A DNA stretch of 64,000 bases, taken from positions 1,944,501 to 2,008,500 of the forward strand of contig NZ_CP018171.1 in the NCBI RefSeq assembly GCF_001889605.1, in the 5' to 3' direction. This document shows positions 8,311 to 17,723 of this stretch, one piece after another. Under the pieces are notes generated by a model that made no database searches, was not told where the DNA came from, and saw nothing but the letters and a program-made list of their open reading frames with translations. The position numbers and the translations under genes were made by a program. How positions within the stretch are numbered: position 1 is the first letter of the stretch; the number at the start of each line of letters is the position of its first letter. This DNA comes from Aquibium oceanicum. Lineage in GTDB: Bacteria; Pseudomonadota; Alphaproteobacteria; Rhizobiales; Rhizobiaceae.

Positions 8311-8940
8311 TCAGCGTTCGTTGATGGTCGGTGGCGGGCGCGAGAAGACTTCGCCCAGTGCCGAGTAGAGGCTGCCGCCGAGGCGTCCGACGGGATCGAG
8401 CAGTTCCGGCCGCACCCGCCCGTCGCGCCAGACTTCTGAAGCGATGTGGAGATGCACGATCTCGCCGATCACCAGCATCGACTTGCCGATCGGGACGAAC
8501 TGCCGGCTCACACATTCGAAATGCGCCTTCGCGGCCGCCACGCGGGGCGGTTTCACCCGCACCGAGGGCGCCGTTTTGAGCCCCGTCAACTGGAACTCGT
8601 CCGTCTGCGGCCGCACTGCCGCCGAGGATTCCACCAACTGGTCGACGATAGCCCGATGGGCGATGTTGACCACGAACTCGCCGGTCTCGCGGCAGTTCGC
8701 CAGCGTGTCCTTCGTCGTCGGCGAGATGCTGAACAGCACGTGCGGCGGATCGTTCGCCGCGACGTTGAAGAAGGAGAAGGGCGAGAGGTTCGGCACACCG
8801 TCCGCGGCCAACGTCGAGATCCATCCGATCGGGCGCGGCACCACCAGCCCGGTCAGGATGAAGTTGATGTCGGTCGGTTCCCAGATCTTGGGATCGACCT
8901 CCAGGTCACGATCGAGGTTCTGCGGCGGTTTTTCTGTCAA
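8311..8940 (-). CDS. Flavin reductase-like (split-barrel FMN-binding) protein
   Basis: A 209-residue protein of the flavin reductase-like / DIM6-NTAB type. Characteristic parts are LVVPRPIGWISTLAADGVPNL, then SPFSFFNVAANDPPHVLFSI and the T-KDTLANCRETGEFVVNI segment, which bind FMN in this fold. Members reduce flavin for partner monooxygenases or act as oxidoreductases with bound FMN. It lies on the opposite strand to the acyl-CoA operon and has no obvious monooxygenase next door. The apparent start is TTG at 8940, with GGAG about 10 nt upstream. An internal start at a later codon is possible. Confidence 0.85.
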   Translation of the reverse strand: MTEKPPQNLDRDLEVDPKIWEPTDINFILTGLVVPRPIGWISTLAADGVPNLSPFSFFNVAANDPPHVLFSISPTTKDTLANCRETGEFVVNIAHRAIVDQLVESSAAVRPQTDEFQLTGLKTAPSVRVKPPRVAAAKAHFECVSRQFVPIGKSMLVIGEIVHLHIASEVWRDGRVRPELLDPVGRLGGSLYSALGEVFSRPPPTINER

Positions 8941-9109
8941 CAGGAATGCTCCGGGACGTCGTTGCGGCCCCGGTCTTCGACCGGAGGCGCAGTCAGGTCA
9001 ACCTGTCACCGGTGAAAGCGTGTTTTTCGCCTCGTGCGGGTGATCTCTGTCGCGCCCGGTGCTTGAGTGCCGAAACTTCCCACGAACTGCCCCGTCAGCG
9101 GAGGCCCAA

Positions 9110-9706
9110 ATGGCCGAAATACTCTATTCGCTACTGTCGCCTTATGCCGCCAAGGCGCGTATGGCGGTCCTTCACACCGGTTTCCCGGCCACGCCGCGGC
9201 CAACCGACGCCTTCCAGCCGACGTCGGAGTTCCTCACGGCGAACCCGCTCGGCAAGGTGCCGGTCCTCCTGCTCGACGACGGCCGCGCCCTCCACGACAG
9301 CCGCGTCATCATGCGCTTCCTCGACATCTGGTCCGGCGGAAAGCTCTATCCCGCGGACCCCGCTCGGCTGATCGAGGTGGCGCAGTTCGAATCGCTCTGC
9401 GATGGCGTCTGCGACTGTTTGCAGGCCATCATGTTCGAGAAACGCTACCGCCCGGAAGAAAAGATGTTCCAGGGCTGGATCGACCGTCAGTGGGAAAAGG
9501 CCACGCGCACGCTTGACCGGCTGGAAGCGGACGTCCCCGATCTCGCACCCGACGCGGCGACTCTCGCCCTGCGCGGCACGCTCGGCTACCTGTCGATCCG
9601 CTTCGACGGACAATGGGAAGAGACACACCCCCCCCTTGCGACGTGGATCGACCGGTTCGACCGTGCCAACCCGGAAATCGCGACGGCGGCGCCGGGCAAA
9701 GGGTGA
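9110..9706 (+). CDS. Glutathione S-transferase family protein
   Basis: A 198-residue cytosolic GST-fold protein. The thioredoxin-like N-terminal domain covers residues 1-75 (LYSLLSPYAAKARMAVLHTG, then NPLGKVPVLLLDDGRALHDSRVI, including the cis-Pro VPVL and the D-S glutathione-binding pair), and an all-helical C-terminal domain follows. The ATG at 9110 is preferred to the one at 9059 because GGAGG is 7 nt upstream and the fold starts right there. The SPYA motif replaces the CPxx of some bacterial GSTs. Its job (detoxification, isomerisation or dehalogenation) cannot be stated. It lies between the first operon and the IclR-controlled locus and could belong to either. Confidence 0.87.
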   Translation: MAEILYSLLSPYAAKARMAVLHTGFPATPRPTDAFQPTSEFLTANPLGKVPVLLLDDGRALHDSRVIMRFLDIWSGGKLYPADPARLIEVAQFESLCDGVCDCLQAIMFEKRYRPEEKMFQGWIDRQWEKATRTLDRLEADVPDLAPDAATLALRGTLGYLSIRFDGQWEETHPPLATWIDRFDRANPEIATAAPGKG

Positions 9707-9779
9707 GAAGACGCAAGGATGAGGATTCGCCTTCACGCGCCGCCGCTCACGACACCTGTTCCAGCCCGCGACCGACGGC

Positions 9780-10562
9780 TCAGATGAGAGAGCTTTTGTT
9801 CAGCCGGGCAAGGTCTTTGGATATCTCCTGCGATGCACTCTTGAGCACCGAAGCATAGCGTTCGCACGCTTCGGTCTGCGACGAGAATGCCGACGTGAAG
9901 TAGGTGAGGCCTAGGCTTGCAACGACGCGGCCATTGTCGTTGAAGACGGGAACCGCGATCGTGTTGGAGTTGCGCGGCTCGACCTGCGGCGAGCGGATGG
10001 CATAGCCGCGTTCTCGGGTAAGCGCGATCAGTCGGTCGAGTTTTTCGGGATGGCGCGCCAGTTCGTCCTCCGGATCCTCGGATTTGCGCAGCATCCCGAC
10101 GATGAGGTCGAATTCCTCCGGCGCCGCGAAGGCGAGGTAGGCTAGTCCCATCCCCCGGGTGATGAGCGGCAGACGCATGTTCACGGTCTTGTGGAAGGGC
10201 GAGACCGAACTGTCGGGAACGGTGCTGAAGCGCACCACCACGGCGTCGCGGTCCAGCAGCGATATGGAAACCGGCCACTGGTGCTTGCGCGTCAAGGCAA
10301 TCGCCCACGGCCGCCCGGCCTCCACGACCATCGGCTCCTTGTGGTAGCCGGAACTCAGTGAACTGACGAGCGCACTCAACTGATAGCCGCCGAGACGGGG
10401 ATCGTTCTCCACGTAGCCGGCGTGCTCCAGCGTCTGCAGGATGCGGACGAGCGTCGGTTTCGGAAGCCCTGTCCGCGCGTGCAGATGACCCACTGACGTG
10501 TAGGGCTGCAGGTTCATCTCCTGCAGCACGCTCAGCGCACGCTCGACGGATCGGATGCCCAT
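9780..10562 (-). CDS. IclR-family transcriptional regulator
   Basis: A 260-residue IclR regulator. The winged HTH is N-terminal (GIRSVERALSVLQEMN, SVGHLHARTGLPKPTLVRIL, LEHAGYVEND) and the effector-binding domain is C-terminal, with PLITRGMGLAYLAFA and ALTRERGYAIRSPQVEP. The ATG at 10562 is chosen over the adjacent upstream GTG because GGGAGG sits 5 nt before it. It is divergent from the hydrolase/TRAP operon at 10676 and very probably controls it. An imperfect palindrome at 10587-10601 lies in the gap. IclR proteins respond to small acids, often the pathway substrate or an intermediate. Confidence 0.92.
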   Translation of the reverse strand: MGIRSVERALSVLQEMNLQPYTSVGHLHARTGLPKPTLVRILQTLEHAGYVENDPRLGGYQLSALVSSLSSGYHKEPMVVEAGRPWAIALTRKHQWPVSISLLDRDAVVVRFSTVPDSSVSPFHKTVNMRLPLITRGMGLAYLAFAAPEEFDLIVGMLRKSEDPEDELARHPEKLDRLIALTRERGYAIRSPQVEPRNSNTIAVPVFNDNGRVVASLGLTYFTSAFSSQTEACERYASVLKSASQEISKDLARLNKSSLI

Positions 10563-10586
10563 CACGACCTCCCGGGGCGGATCCCG

Positions 10587-10601
10587 TTCCGCCAGACGAA
10601 A
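10587..10601. promoter_or_regulatory. Imperfect palindrome, possible IclR-type operator
   Basis: TTCCGCCAGACGAAA matches its own reverse complement at 10 of 15 positions, a length and quality typical of IclR-family sites. It lies 25 bp from the regulator start and 75 bp from the divergent operon start. It is only suggestive. Confidence 0.25.
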
Positions 10602-10675
10602 TACGGGTGTTTCTGAAGTTGTGGCTGCGCCGTGTCAAGACGTATGCCGAGGCCGCTCACGAAGAGGAGGAAAGC

Positions 10676-11614
10676 ATGGCATCGGCAAATCATCGCGAAG
10701 CGGCGCGCGAACTCATTGCGACAATCGACGACGATGTTGCCAACCGGCTTCTGAAAGGTGCGGTCGACCTCCACGTCCACTCCGGCCCATCGACGATGCC
10801 GCGCCAGGTAGACCACTTCCAAGCCGTGGAAGAAGCCGCCGCTGCCGGCATGCGCGGCATCATGTTCAAGGACCATCACTATTCCGTCGCTCCCTTCATC
10901 CCGATCATGGATCGTGTCCTGGGACACCTCGGCGTGGCGATGTATGGTGGCCTGGTACTCAACAACTCCACGGGCGGCCTCAATCCCTTCGTCGTCGATG
11001 CTCAGCTGAAGCAGGGCGCGAGGCTCGTCTGGATGCCGACAGCCCAGTCGGCCAACCACATCCGCAGTTCGCATCGCAAGACGCGACTGGCTTCGAACGT
11101 GCAGCTGAAGCCGTCCCCCGGGATCACGGTGGTGGATTCCTACGGTGAAATCCTCGACGTCGTGAAGGAGATCCTCGATTCGATCGCCGAGTTCGACGCC
11201 ATCCTCTCCTCCGGCCATCTGCATGTCTGGGAGATCTGGAAGCTCTTCCACGAAGCGAAGAAGCGCGGGGTCAAGCGGCTTCTGGTCAATCATCCGATGT
11301 ACGGGCTGCACTTCACCTACGAGGACATCGCGGAGATGGCCGAGTTCGGCGCGCACATCGAGCAATCGGCCTGCCTCTATGTCGATTCCCGTTTCAACGT
11401 GTACTCCCCGCAGGAACTCAAGGAGCACATCGAGGCCGCGGGGGTCGCACATTCGTCGATCGGCTCCGATCTCGGTCAGGTCGACAATCCCACTCCTGTG
11501 GAGGGCATGCGCCAGGCGATCAAGCTCTGCCTCGCTCTCGGCTTCAGCGAGGATGACGTGCGCCTCATGGTACGCGACAATCCCGCAAGGCTGATCGGAC
11601 TCGATATAGAATAG
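10676..11614 (+). CDS. Metal-dependent hydrolase-like protein (DUF6282/amidohydrolase-like barrel)
   Basis: A 312-residue protein with a D-L-H33-V-H35 metal-binding motif near the N-terminus and further His/Asp candidates in SSGHLHVWE, LLVNHPMYG and IGSDLGQ, in the order expected for a metal-dependent TIM-barrel hydrolase. The family (annotated as DUF6282) has no settled reaction; hydrolysis of a lactone, amide or ester is reasonable inference. GAGGAGGAAAG precedes the ATG at 10676; an upstream in-frame ATG lacks such a site. It is the first gene of the operon 10676-18478, ahead of the transporter. That position suggests an early step on the imported compound. Confidence 0.75.
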   Translation: MASANHREAARELIATIDDDVANRLLKGAVDLHVHSGPSTMPRQVDHFQAVEEAAAAGMRGIMFKDHHYSVAPFIPIMDRVLGHLGVAMYGGLVLNNSTGGLNPFVVDAQLKQGARLVWMPTAQSANHIRSSHRKTRLASNVQLKPSPGITVVDSYGEILDVVKEILDSIAEFDAILSSGHLHVWEIWKLFHEAKKRGVKRLLVNHPMYGLHFTYEDIAEMAEFGAHIEQSACLYVDSRFNVYSPQELKEHIEAAGVAHSSIGSDLGQVDNPTPVEGMRQAIKLCLALGFSEDDVRLMVRDNPARLIGLDIE

Positions 11615-11663
11615 GCTCCGTTGCCCCAGCCAGCAGGCGGGGCGGACGGTTCCGGGAGGATTT

Positions 11664-13652
11664 ATGGCCGAAGTCGAACCAGACGCATCGAAGTTCGAAG
11701 CGGGGCCGCGCAAGCTGGCGGGACTTGCCCGCTGGGCCGTGCGGGTCGCCGCCTTCGCCATGCTCGTGCTCGCGGTGAACCAGGTCTTCAACCTCGGCTT
11801 CTTCGTCGGCTACACGCTGATCGATCTGCGCTATTACTATGCCATCATCGCGCTGGCGCTGTTCTGCTGTTTCCTCGTCTACCCGGCCCGGTCGAGCGCG
11901 CGAACGCTGGCGCCAGGCTGGTACGACTGGCTTCTGGCCGTCGCCATCGTGGTCGTTTGCGCCTACTTCCTCGTCAACGCGCTCGACATCGCCTTGCGCG
12001 GATGGGAAATGGCGCCGCCCGAAACGGCCGTCTATTTCGCCTTCGCGCTCTGGCTGCTCGTGCTCGAGGCCGGACGTCGTGCCGGAGGCCTGCCGCTGGC
12101 GATCGTCGTCCTCCTGATGTCGCTTTATCCGATCTATACAGAGTACCTGCCGACGGCGATTTCCGGCTTCGCGTCGGGTCCCGTCTACACCGCCGCCTAC
12201 CATGCGATGGGTTCGGAGAGCATCCTCGGCATCCCCATGCGCACCTTCGCGCAGCTCATCATCGGCTTCCTGCTCTTCGGAGCGGCCCTCCAGCAGACCG
12301 GCGCGGGCAAGTTCTTCATGGACCTCTCCTTTGCGCTGCTCGGAAAGGTACGCGGCGGCCCGGCGAAGGTTTCGATCGTCTCAAGCGGCCTGCTCGGTTC
12401 GATGAGCGGCAGCGTCATCACCAACGTGCTTACGACCGGCATCATGACCATCCCCGCGATGCGCCGCATCGGCCTGCGCGGCACGGTGGCGGCCGGTATC
12501 GAGACATGCGCTTCGACGGGCGGCGTCCTGATGCCGCCGGTGATGGGAGCCACGGCCTTCGTCATGGCAAGCGTCATGAACGTTCCCTATGCCGACATCG
12601 CGCTCGCCGCCATCATACCGTCCTTCCTCTATTTCTTCGGCCTTTTCGTGCAGATCGACGCTATCGCCGGCAAGGAGAATTTGAAAGGCCTCCCGGCAGA
12701 AGAACTGCCCTCGCTGCGCACGACGCTCAAGGAGGGCTGGTACTACATCTTCGCCTTCGCGCTCCTCATCTACATGCTGCTCGTCATGCGGCGCGAGGCT
12801 TTGGCGCCCTACTACGCGACCCCGCTCCTGATCCTGCTCAACCAGCTCTTCTCCAAGAAGCATCGCTGGGGCTGGAGTGATGTCGGCCGGTTCTTCGACG
12901 ATCTCGGCTCGCTCTTCGCCAACATGGTCGCGATCCTCGCCGCCGTCGGCATGATCATCGGCGCCCTGTCGATGACCGGCGTGGCCGCGACGCTGGTCAA
13001 TGATCTCCTGAGGCTGGCGGACGGGAACTCGTTCCTGCTGCTCCTCATGGGCGCGTTCACCGGGCTGATCCTGGGTGTCGGCATGACCTCGACGGCGGCC
13101 TACATCTTCCTTGCCATCCTGCTCGCCCCGGCGCTGATCCAGGTCGGGCTGAACCCGATGGCGGTGCACATGTTCATCTTCTACTGGGGCATGCTGTCCT
13201 TCATCACGCCACCCGTCGCGCTTGGCGCCTTCGCGGCGGCCTCCATCGCCAAGACGCCGCCGATGAAGACGGGCTTCGAGGCCATGCGGCTCGGCAGCGT
13301 CATCTACTTCATCCCCTTCTTCTTTGTGCTGGAGCCCGCCCTGGTTCTCCAGGGCACTCCGTCGGAGATCGTCACGTCGACCTTGCTGGCCATCGCAGGA
13401 ATCGCGCTCTTCGCCTGGTCGCTGCAGGGGTACATCCCGCTCGTCGGCCCGTTGTTTGGCGGTCGCTGGTACGCCCTGCCGCTGCGTATCGTCCTGCTCG
13501 GCTCCGCGATCCTGATCGCCTTGCCGCAGGAGGGCGTCCCGGGTTGGTCGGACATCGAGCTTCTGCTGGCGGCGCTCGCGATCGGTCTGCCCGTCGTCGC
13601 ACTGGCATTTTTCCAGAACAGGGCCGCGCCCCGCCATTCCGCCGTCGTTTGA
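11664..13652 (+). CDS. TRAP transporter fused permease (TAXI type, DctQM fusion)
   Basis: A 662-residue inner-membrane protein with about 16-18 hydrophobic segments. The N-terminal third contains the small DctQ-like helices (SLYPIYTEYLP loop) and the rest is DctM-like, with conserved loops SVITNVLTTGIMTIPAMRRIGLRG, ASTGGVLMPPVMGATAFVM and GMTSTAAYIFLAILLAPALI. Fused 4TM-12TM permeases of this sort work with TAXI-family binding proteins and use an ion gradient to import organic acids. No binding-protein gene is adjacent. The only TAXI protein in the window is encoded at 23448-24599, so the two probably work together. GGGAGGATTT precedes the ATG. Confidence 0.93.
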   Translation: MAEVEPDASKFEAGPRKLAGLARWAVRVAAFAMLVLAVNQVFNLGFFVGYTLIDLRYYYAIIALALFCCFLVYPARSSARTLAPGWYDWLLAVAIVVVCAYFLVNALDIALRGWEMAPPETAVYFAFALWLLVLEAGRRAGGLPLAIVVLLMSLYPIYTEYLPTAISGFASGPVYTAAYHAMGSESILGIPMRTFAQLIIGFLLFGAALQQTGAGKFFMDLSFALLGKVRGGPAKVSIVSSGLLGSMSGSVITNVLTTGIMTIPAMRRIGLRGTVAAGIETCASTGGVLMPPVMGATAFVMASVMNVPYADIALAAIIPSFLYFFGLFVQIDAIAGKENLKGLPAEELPSLRTTLKEGWYYIFAFALLIYMLLVMRREALAPYYATPLLILLNQLFSKKHRWGWSDVGRFFDDLGSLFANMVAILAAVGMIIGALSMTGVAATLVNDLLRLADGNSFLLLLMGAFTGLILGVGMTSTAAYIFLAILLAPALIQVGLNPMAVHMFIFYWGMLSFITPPVALGAFAAASIAKTPPMKTGFEAMRLGSVIYFIPFFFVLEPALVLQGTPSEIVTSTLLAIAGIALFAWSLQGYIPLVGPLFGGRWYALPLRIVLLGSAILIALPQEGVPGWSDIELLLAALAIGLPVVALAFFQNRAAPRHSAVV

Positions 13653-13678
13653 CGGCCGACCGACCAAGGAGAGAACGT

Positions 13679-14662
13679 GTGAAACTCGGAACGATCAATC
13701 ATCAGGGACGCCCCGCCCTCGTCGCCATGAAGGACGGTGCTGTCGTGCTGCTGTCGGAGCTTTATGCGAGCGCCGGACTTGGCACTTCGCCCGCAACGAT
13801 GAACGACCTCATCGAGGGCGGCGAATCCGAACTCGCGAAGGCGCGACAGGCCGTCGAAAAAGGCAGTGCGACGCCTCTCGACGATGCCGGCATCGACTGG
13901 CTGCCGCCTCAGACGCGGCCTTCCAAGGTGCTCGGCGTCGCCTTCAACAACATGGGCATCCGCAAGTCCGCCCATAAGGATCCCGGCGTGCCCAACTTCT
14001 TCCTGAAGGCGCCGTCCTGCCTCACCGGGCACGGCAAGCCGGTCATCATGGAAGAGCACTACGGCGAGACGATCCCGGAGCTGGAACTGGCCGCCGTCCT
14101 CGGCAAGAGGTGCAAGAACGTCTCGGTCGAAGAGGCCCGCGACGCGGTGTTCGGGTACACGATCACCAACGACGTGACCTCGCACGGTCTGAAGTTTGGC
14201 CTCGATTCGATCGCCACCACGCGCGAGCCGGACCTCATCCGCCCGCACCACCTTGCCTGGCGCAACAGTCATGGCGAAGACGACCGCGACGTCTACTTCG
14301 TCTACCATACGCGTTCCAAGGCGACCGACACGTTCGGCCCGATCGGTCCCTGGCTGACCACCGCCGACGAAGTCGCCGACCCCAATGCCCTCGAGGTGAA
14401 GGGCTGGTTCGACGGTGAGCCTTTCGCGGTCGATTCGACCTCCAGCTACCGCTTCAAGGTCGAAGAGGTCATCGCCGAAGCGAGCCGCTATTTCACGCTT
14501 GAACCCGGCGACGTCATCTGCTTCGGCACCTCTGCCAAGGGCGTCGGCAAGTTCCCGAACGGGCACCGCTCGGTCAACATGCACAAGCTCTCCGGCGTCA
14601 TCGACATCGAGATCGAAGGACTCGGCCGGCTCTCCAACCCGGTCGTCCACAACTGGAAGTGA
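13679..14662 (+). CDS. Fumarylacetoacetate hydrolase (FAH) family protein
   Basis: A 327-residue FAH-fold protein. The metal ligands of the family are visible as E134 and E136 in PELELAAVLGKRC and D165 in GYTITNDVTSHG, followed by the C-terminal DVICFGTSAKGVGKF turn. FAH enzymes cleave or dehydrate 2,4-diketo or 2-keto acids with a divalent metal. The start is GTG at 13679, with AAGGAGAGA just upstream; no ATG fits as well. It follows the TRAP permease by 26 nt in the same operon. The exact reaction (acylpyruvate hydrolase, keto-acid dehydratase or decarboxylase) cannot be told from sequence. Confidence 0.9.
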   Translation: MKLGTINHQGRPALVAMKDGAVVLLSELYASAGLGTSPATMNDLIEGGESELAKARQAVEKGSATPLDDAGIDWLPPQTRPSKVLGVAFNNMGIRKSAHKDPGVPNFFLKAPSCLTGHGKPVIMEEHYGETIPELELAAVLGKRCKNVSVEEARDAVFGYTITNDVTSHGLKFGLDSIATTREPDLIRPHHLAWRNSHGEDDRDVYFVYHTRSKATDTFGPIGPWLTTADEVADPNALEVKGWFDGEPFAVDSTSSYRFKVEEVIAEASRYFTLEPGDVICFGTSAKGVGKFPNGHRSVNMHKLSGVIDIEIEGLGRLSNPVVHNWK

Positions 14663-14691
14663 GCCGGCAGCGCATGAGCCAGGAGAGTGCG

Positions 14692-15720
14692 ATGCGGGTG
14701 ATCGAATTCGCCGGAGCGGGCGGACCGGAGGTGCTGCGCATCGCGGAGCATCCACGACCGGTGCCGGGACACGGCGAGGTGGTGATCAAGGTCGCGGCGG
14801 CGGGCGTGAACCGGCCGGACATCCAGCAGCGGCGGGGACTGTATCCCCCGCCGCCCGGCGCCTCCCCCATTCCCGGCCTCGACGTCGCAGGCGTCGTCGA
14901 GGACGTCGGTCCGGGTGTCTCGGCCGTATCGGTCGGCGACGCTGTCTGCGCCCTCGCCAACGGCGGCGGCTATGCCGAGTTCTGCTGCGTCCCGGCCCTG
15001 CAATGCATGCCACTCCCGCGCGGCTTCACCTTCATCCAGGCGGCGTCGCTTCCCGAAGTCTACTTCACCGCCTGGAACAACGTCATCTGGCTCGGCCGGC
15101 TCGCCGAAGGCGAAAGCCTGCTGGTGCAGGGCGGCACCAGCGGTGTCGGCATGGCGGCGATCCAGATGGCGCGCAAGCTGCGCAATGCCTCAGTCTACGC
15201 AACGGCCGGAACCGAGGAAAAGCTGGCCGTCTGCCGCGAAACCGGCGCGCAGGCGGCGGTCAGCTATAAAGGTCCGTGGGATGACGAGATCCGGTCGCTC
15301 ACCGGCGGCGAAGGCGTGGATGTCATCCTCGACGCCCAGGCAGGCCCCTATACGCAGCGACAGCTCGATCTACTCAAGCCGGACGGGCGTCTGGTCTTCA
15401 TCGCCAGCCACCTCGGCGAGACGGCCGAGGTGAACATCCGGTCGGTGGTGCGGCGCAGGCTGACGCTTGCTGGCTCGACGCTGCGGCCCCGATCGGCCGA
15501 ATACAAGGGCCGGATCGCCGCCGAACTGGTCGAACAGGTCTGGCCGTTGCTGGAGAGCGGCGCGATCGCCACGCGCATCCATGCGGTGTTTCCGTTCGAA
15601 GACGTGCAGTCCGCGCATCGCCTGCTCGACGAGAACGAGCAGATCGGCAAGGTGGTTCTGGCGGTCGACACGTCCATCGCCGAGACCGTTGCGCGCGATC
15701 TGCCGGAGGGGAGAAACTGA
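14692..15720 (+). CDS. Zinc-independent NAD(P)H:quinone oxidoreductase-like protein (MDR family)
   Basis: A 342-residue medium-chain dehydrogenase/reductase of the quinone oxidoreductase/PIG3 subgroup. The GroES-like domain includes KVAAAGVNRPDIQQRRGLYP, and the Rossmann domain has the nucleotide motif VQGGTSGVGMAAIQMARKL. Zinc ligands of alcohol dehydrogenases are absent, as expected in this group. In an acyl-CoA operon such proteins may also act as enoyl or acryloyl-CoA reductases. Of three in-frame ATG codons the one at 14692 is chosen because AGGAGA lies 5 nt upstream and the conserved MRVIEF start follows. The stop overlaps the next ATG (TGATG). Confidence 0.88.
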   Translation: MRVIEFAGAGGPEVLRIAEHPRPVPGHGEVVIKVAAAGVNRPDIQQRRGLYPPPPGASPIPGLDVAGVVEDVGPGVSAVSVGDAVCALANGGGYAEFCCVPALQCMPLPRGFTFIQAASLPEVYFTAWNNVIWLGRLAEGESLLVQGGTSGVGMAAIQMARKLRNASVYATAGTEEKLAVCRETGAQAAVSYKGPWDDEIRSLTGGEGVDVILDAQAGPYTQRQLDLLKPDGRLVFIASHLGETAEVNIRSVVRRRLTLAGSTLRPRSAEYKGRIAAELVEQVWPLLESGAIATRIHAVFPFEDVQSAHRLLDENEQIGKVVLAVDTSIAETVARDLPEGRN

Positions 15721-16178
15721 TGCTGACCGTAGAATACGCCTCCGATCTCGCGGCTCATGCCGGACAGGCGATCGGCCACTCCGGATGGGTCGAGATCACG
15801 CAGGCCGCGATCGACGATTTCGCCCGTCTGACGGGCGACGATCACTGGATCCATGTCGATGTGGAACGCGCCGCGCGCGAGATGCCGAGGGGCAAGACCA
15901 TCGCCCACGGGCTCTATGTCGTGTCCCTGATGCCGCGCATGCAGCGCGACATCTACAAGGTGGCCAGGCGTGGCCGTGGCCTGAACTACGGATACGACAG
16001 GCTTCGCTTCGTCCTGCCGATCCCGGTTGGCAGCCGTGTGCGCCTTTCCCTCACCATCGTCGAGGCCGCCCCCCACGCGCGCGGGACGCGCCTGACCAGC
16101 GAAGCGTCGATGGAGATGGAAGGCGCGGACAAGCCGGCAATCGTCGCGCGGCACATCATGCTGATCGAGAACCCCTGA
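15720..16178 (+). CDS. MaoC-like (R)-specific enoyl-CoA hydratase
   Basis: A 152-residue single-domain MaoC hydratase with the complete hydratase-2 active-site pattern FARLTGDDHWIHVDVERA (about residues 36-53) and the following KTIAHGL segment. It should hydrate a 2-enoyl-CoA to a 3-hydroxyacyl-CoA. It is translationally coupled to the quinone reductase-like gene (shared TGATG), and the acyl-CoA ligase starts 12 nt after its stop. It is a more canonical enzyme than the MaoC pair at 382-1280. Confidence 0.92.
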   Translation: MLTVEYASDLAAHAGQAIGHSGWVEITQAAIDDFARLTGDDHWIHVDVERAAREMPRGKTIAHGLYVVSLMPRMQRDIYKVARRGRGLNYGYDRLRFVLPIPVGSRVRLSLTIVEAAPHARGTRLTSEASMEMEGADKPAIVARHIMLIENP

Positions 16179-16190
16179 GGGAGTGTCCCG

Positions 16191-17723
16191 GTGACCGAAG
16201 CCGCAACCGAAGAAGGCGAACTGGTCGCGCGGATCCTGCGACACGGAATCGAGCGTCCGCAAGATGTCGCGCTGGTCTGCGGCCCGGAGGCGCTGACCTG
16301 GTCTCAACTGCGAGAAGACGTGCTCGGCGTTGCCGGCGCCATCATCGCCGCAACTGGCCCTGAAGTCGGCAGGATCGCGCTGCTCGGCACCGCAAGCACC
16401 GGGCTCGCGGTCTCATACCTCGGCATCGTGGCGGCCGGCGGCTGCGCCGTCCCGCTGCCGGTGTCGGCCCACCCGGACGCGCTGGCGGGAATGCTGGCCG
16501 ACTGCGAACCGGACCTCGTCTTCGTGCAGGACGGCTACCAGTCGCTCCTGAAGCCCGATCATCCCGGACGCGCAGTGGTTCTCGACGCAGCGAGCCGCAC
16601 CGGACTTCCCGCCGCCTTCCTGGAATGCGGCCAGCCGCTCGCGGAGGCTGTCGTCCCGGCACCCGAAACCCCGTTCAACATCATCTACAGCTCCGGCACG
16701 ACCGGGCGCGCCAAGGGCATCGTGCATTCCCATTCGATGCGGCATCGCCAGGCCGCGCGCTCGCTGTTCGGCATCGACGGGTCGAGCACGATGCTGCTTG
16801 CCACACCGCTCTATTCCAACACCACGCTGATGCCGATGCTGGCGGCGCTGTTCCATGGCGGGCGCGTCATGCTCATGCCGAAATTCGAGGTCGAGGCCTA
16901 TCTCGACATCGCCGAGCGCGAGCGCGTCACCCACACCATGCTGGTTCCCGTCCAGTACCGGCGCATCCTGGCCGCGGAGAGCTTCGCCCGGCGCGACCTA
17001 TCGTCCTTCAAGGTCAAGCAGTGCACGGGCGCGCCGCTTCCGGCGGCCGACAAGCGCGAGATCCTCGCCCGCTGGCCGGGACGGTTCGTCGAGGTGTACG
17101 GCCTGACCGAAGGCGGCTGCACCTGCATCCTCGACCTCGCCGCCTTCCCGCAGAAGGCGCACACGGTCGGCAGGCCCGCGGCCGGGAACGAGATCCGCGT
17201 GATCGACGACGAGGGCAAAGACGTGCCGCGCGGCGGGCGCGGCGAGATCATCGGCCGCTCGGCCACCATGATGTCCGGGTACTTCCGCAACGAGGAGGCG
17301 AACGCCGCCTTCCAATGGCGCGACCGCGACGGCACGCTCTACCACCGCACCGGAGACATCGGCATGTTCGACGAGGACGGATTCCTCGTCCTGCTCGACC
17401 GCAAGAAGGACATGATCATCTCCGGCGGTTTCAACATCTACGCCTCGGACCTCGAGGAGAAACTGCTGGCGCATCCCGACATCGCCGAAGCGGCGGTAAT
17501 CGCCATCCCCAGCGAAAAATGGGGCGAAACCCCGCTCGGGCTGGTCGTCGCGAGGGACGGCCGCGCAGTCGAACCGGACGCTTTGCTGACGTGGGTGAAC
17601 GGACAGGTCGGGCGCACCCAGCGCCTCGCCGCTGTCGAACTGCGCCCCGAACTCCCGCGCAACAACGCCGGCAAGATCCTCAAGCAGGATCTGAAGAAGC
17701 CCTATTGGGAGAAATCCGCATGA
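16191..17723 (+). CDS. AMP-forming acyl-CoA synthetase
   Basis: A 510-residue ANL-superfamily ligase. The P-loop is IIYSSGTTGRAKGIVHSH (about residues 163-180), the aromatic/adenylate motif is EVYGLTEGG, and the C-terminal subdomain has YHRTGDIGMFDEDGFLVLLDR and the lysine motif NNAGKILKQDL. It activates a carboxylic acid to acyl-AMP and then acyl-CoA. The start is GTG at 16191, with GAGGGAG upstream. The stop overlaps the SDR start (ATGA at 17720-17723). With the MaoC and SDR neighbours it gives ligation, hydration and alcohol oxidation, i.e. beta-oxidation logic. The acid activated is unknown. Confidence 0.93.
   Translation: MTEAATEEGELVARILRHGIERPQDVALVCGPEALTWSQLREDVLGVAGAIIAATGPEVGRIALLGTASTGLAVSYLGIVAAGGCAVPLPVSAHPDALAGMLADCEPDLVFVQDGYQSLLKPDHPGRAVVLDAASRTGLPAAFLECGQPLAEAVVPAPETPFNIIYSSGTTGRAKGIVHSHSMRHRQAARSLFGIDGSSTMLLATPLYSNTTLMPMLAALFHGGRVMLMPKFEVEAYLDIAERERVTHTMLVPVQYRRILAAESFARRDLSSFKVKQCTGAPLPAADKREILARWPGRFVEVYGLTEGGCTCILDLAAFPQKAHTVGRPAAGNEIRVIDDEGKDVPRGGRGEIIGRSATMMSGYFRNEEANAAFQWRDRDGTLYHRTGDIGMFDEDGFLVLLDRKKDMIISGGFNIYASDLEEKLLAHPDIAEAAVIAIPSEKWGETPLGLVVARDGRAVEPDALLTWVNGQVGRTQRLAAVELRPELPRNNAGKILKQDLKKPYWEKSA

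Noticed and set aside
12381-14755. Long - strand open frames opposite the TRAP permease and FAH genes
   Set aside because: The complement of a hydrophobic coding region gives Asp/Glu/Arg/His-rich peptides; no motif or start supports a gene.
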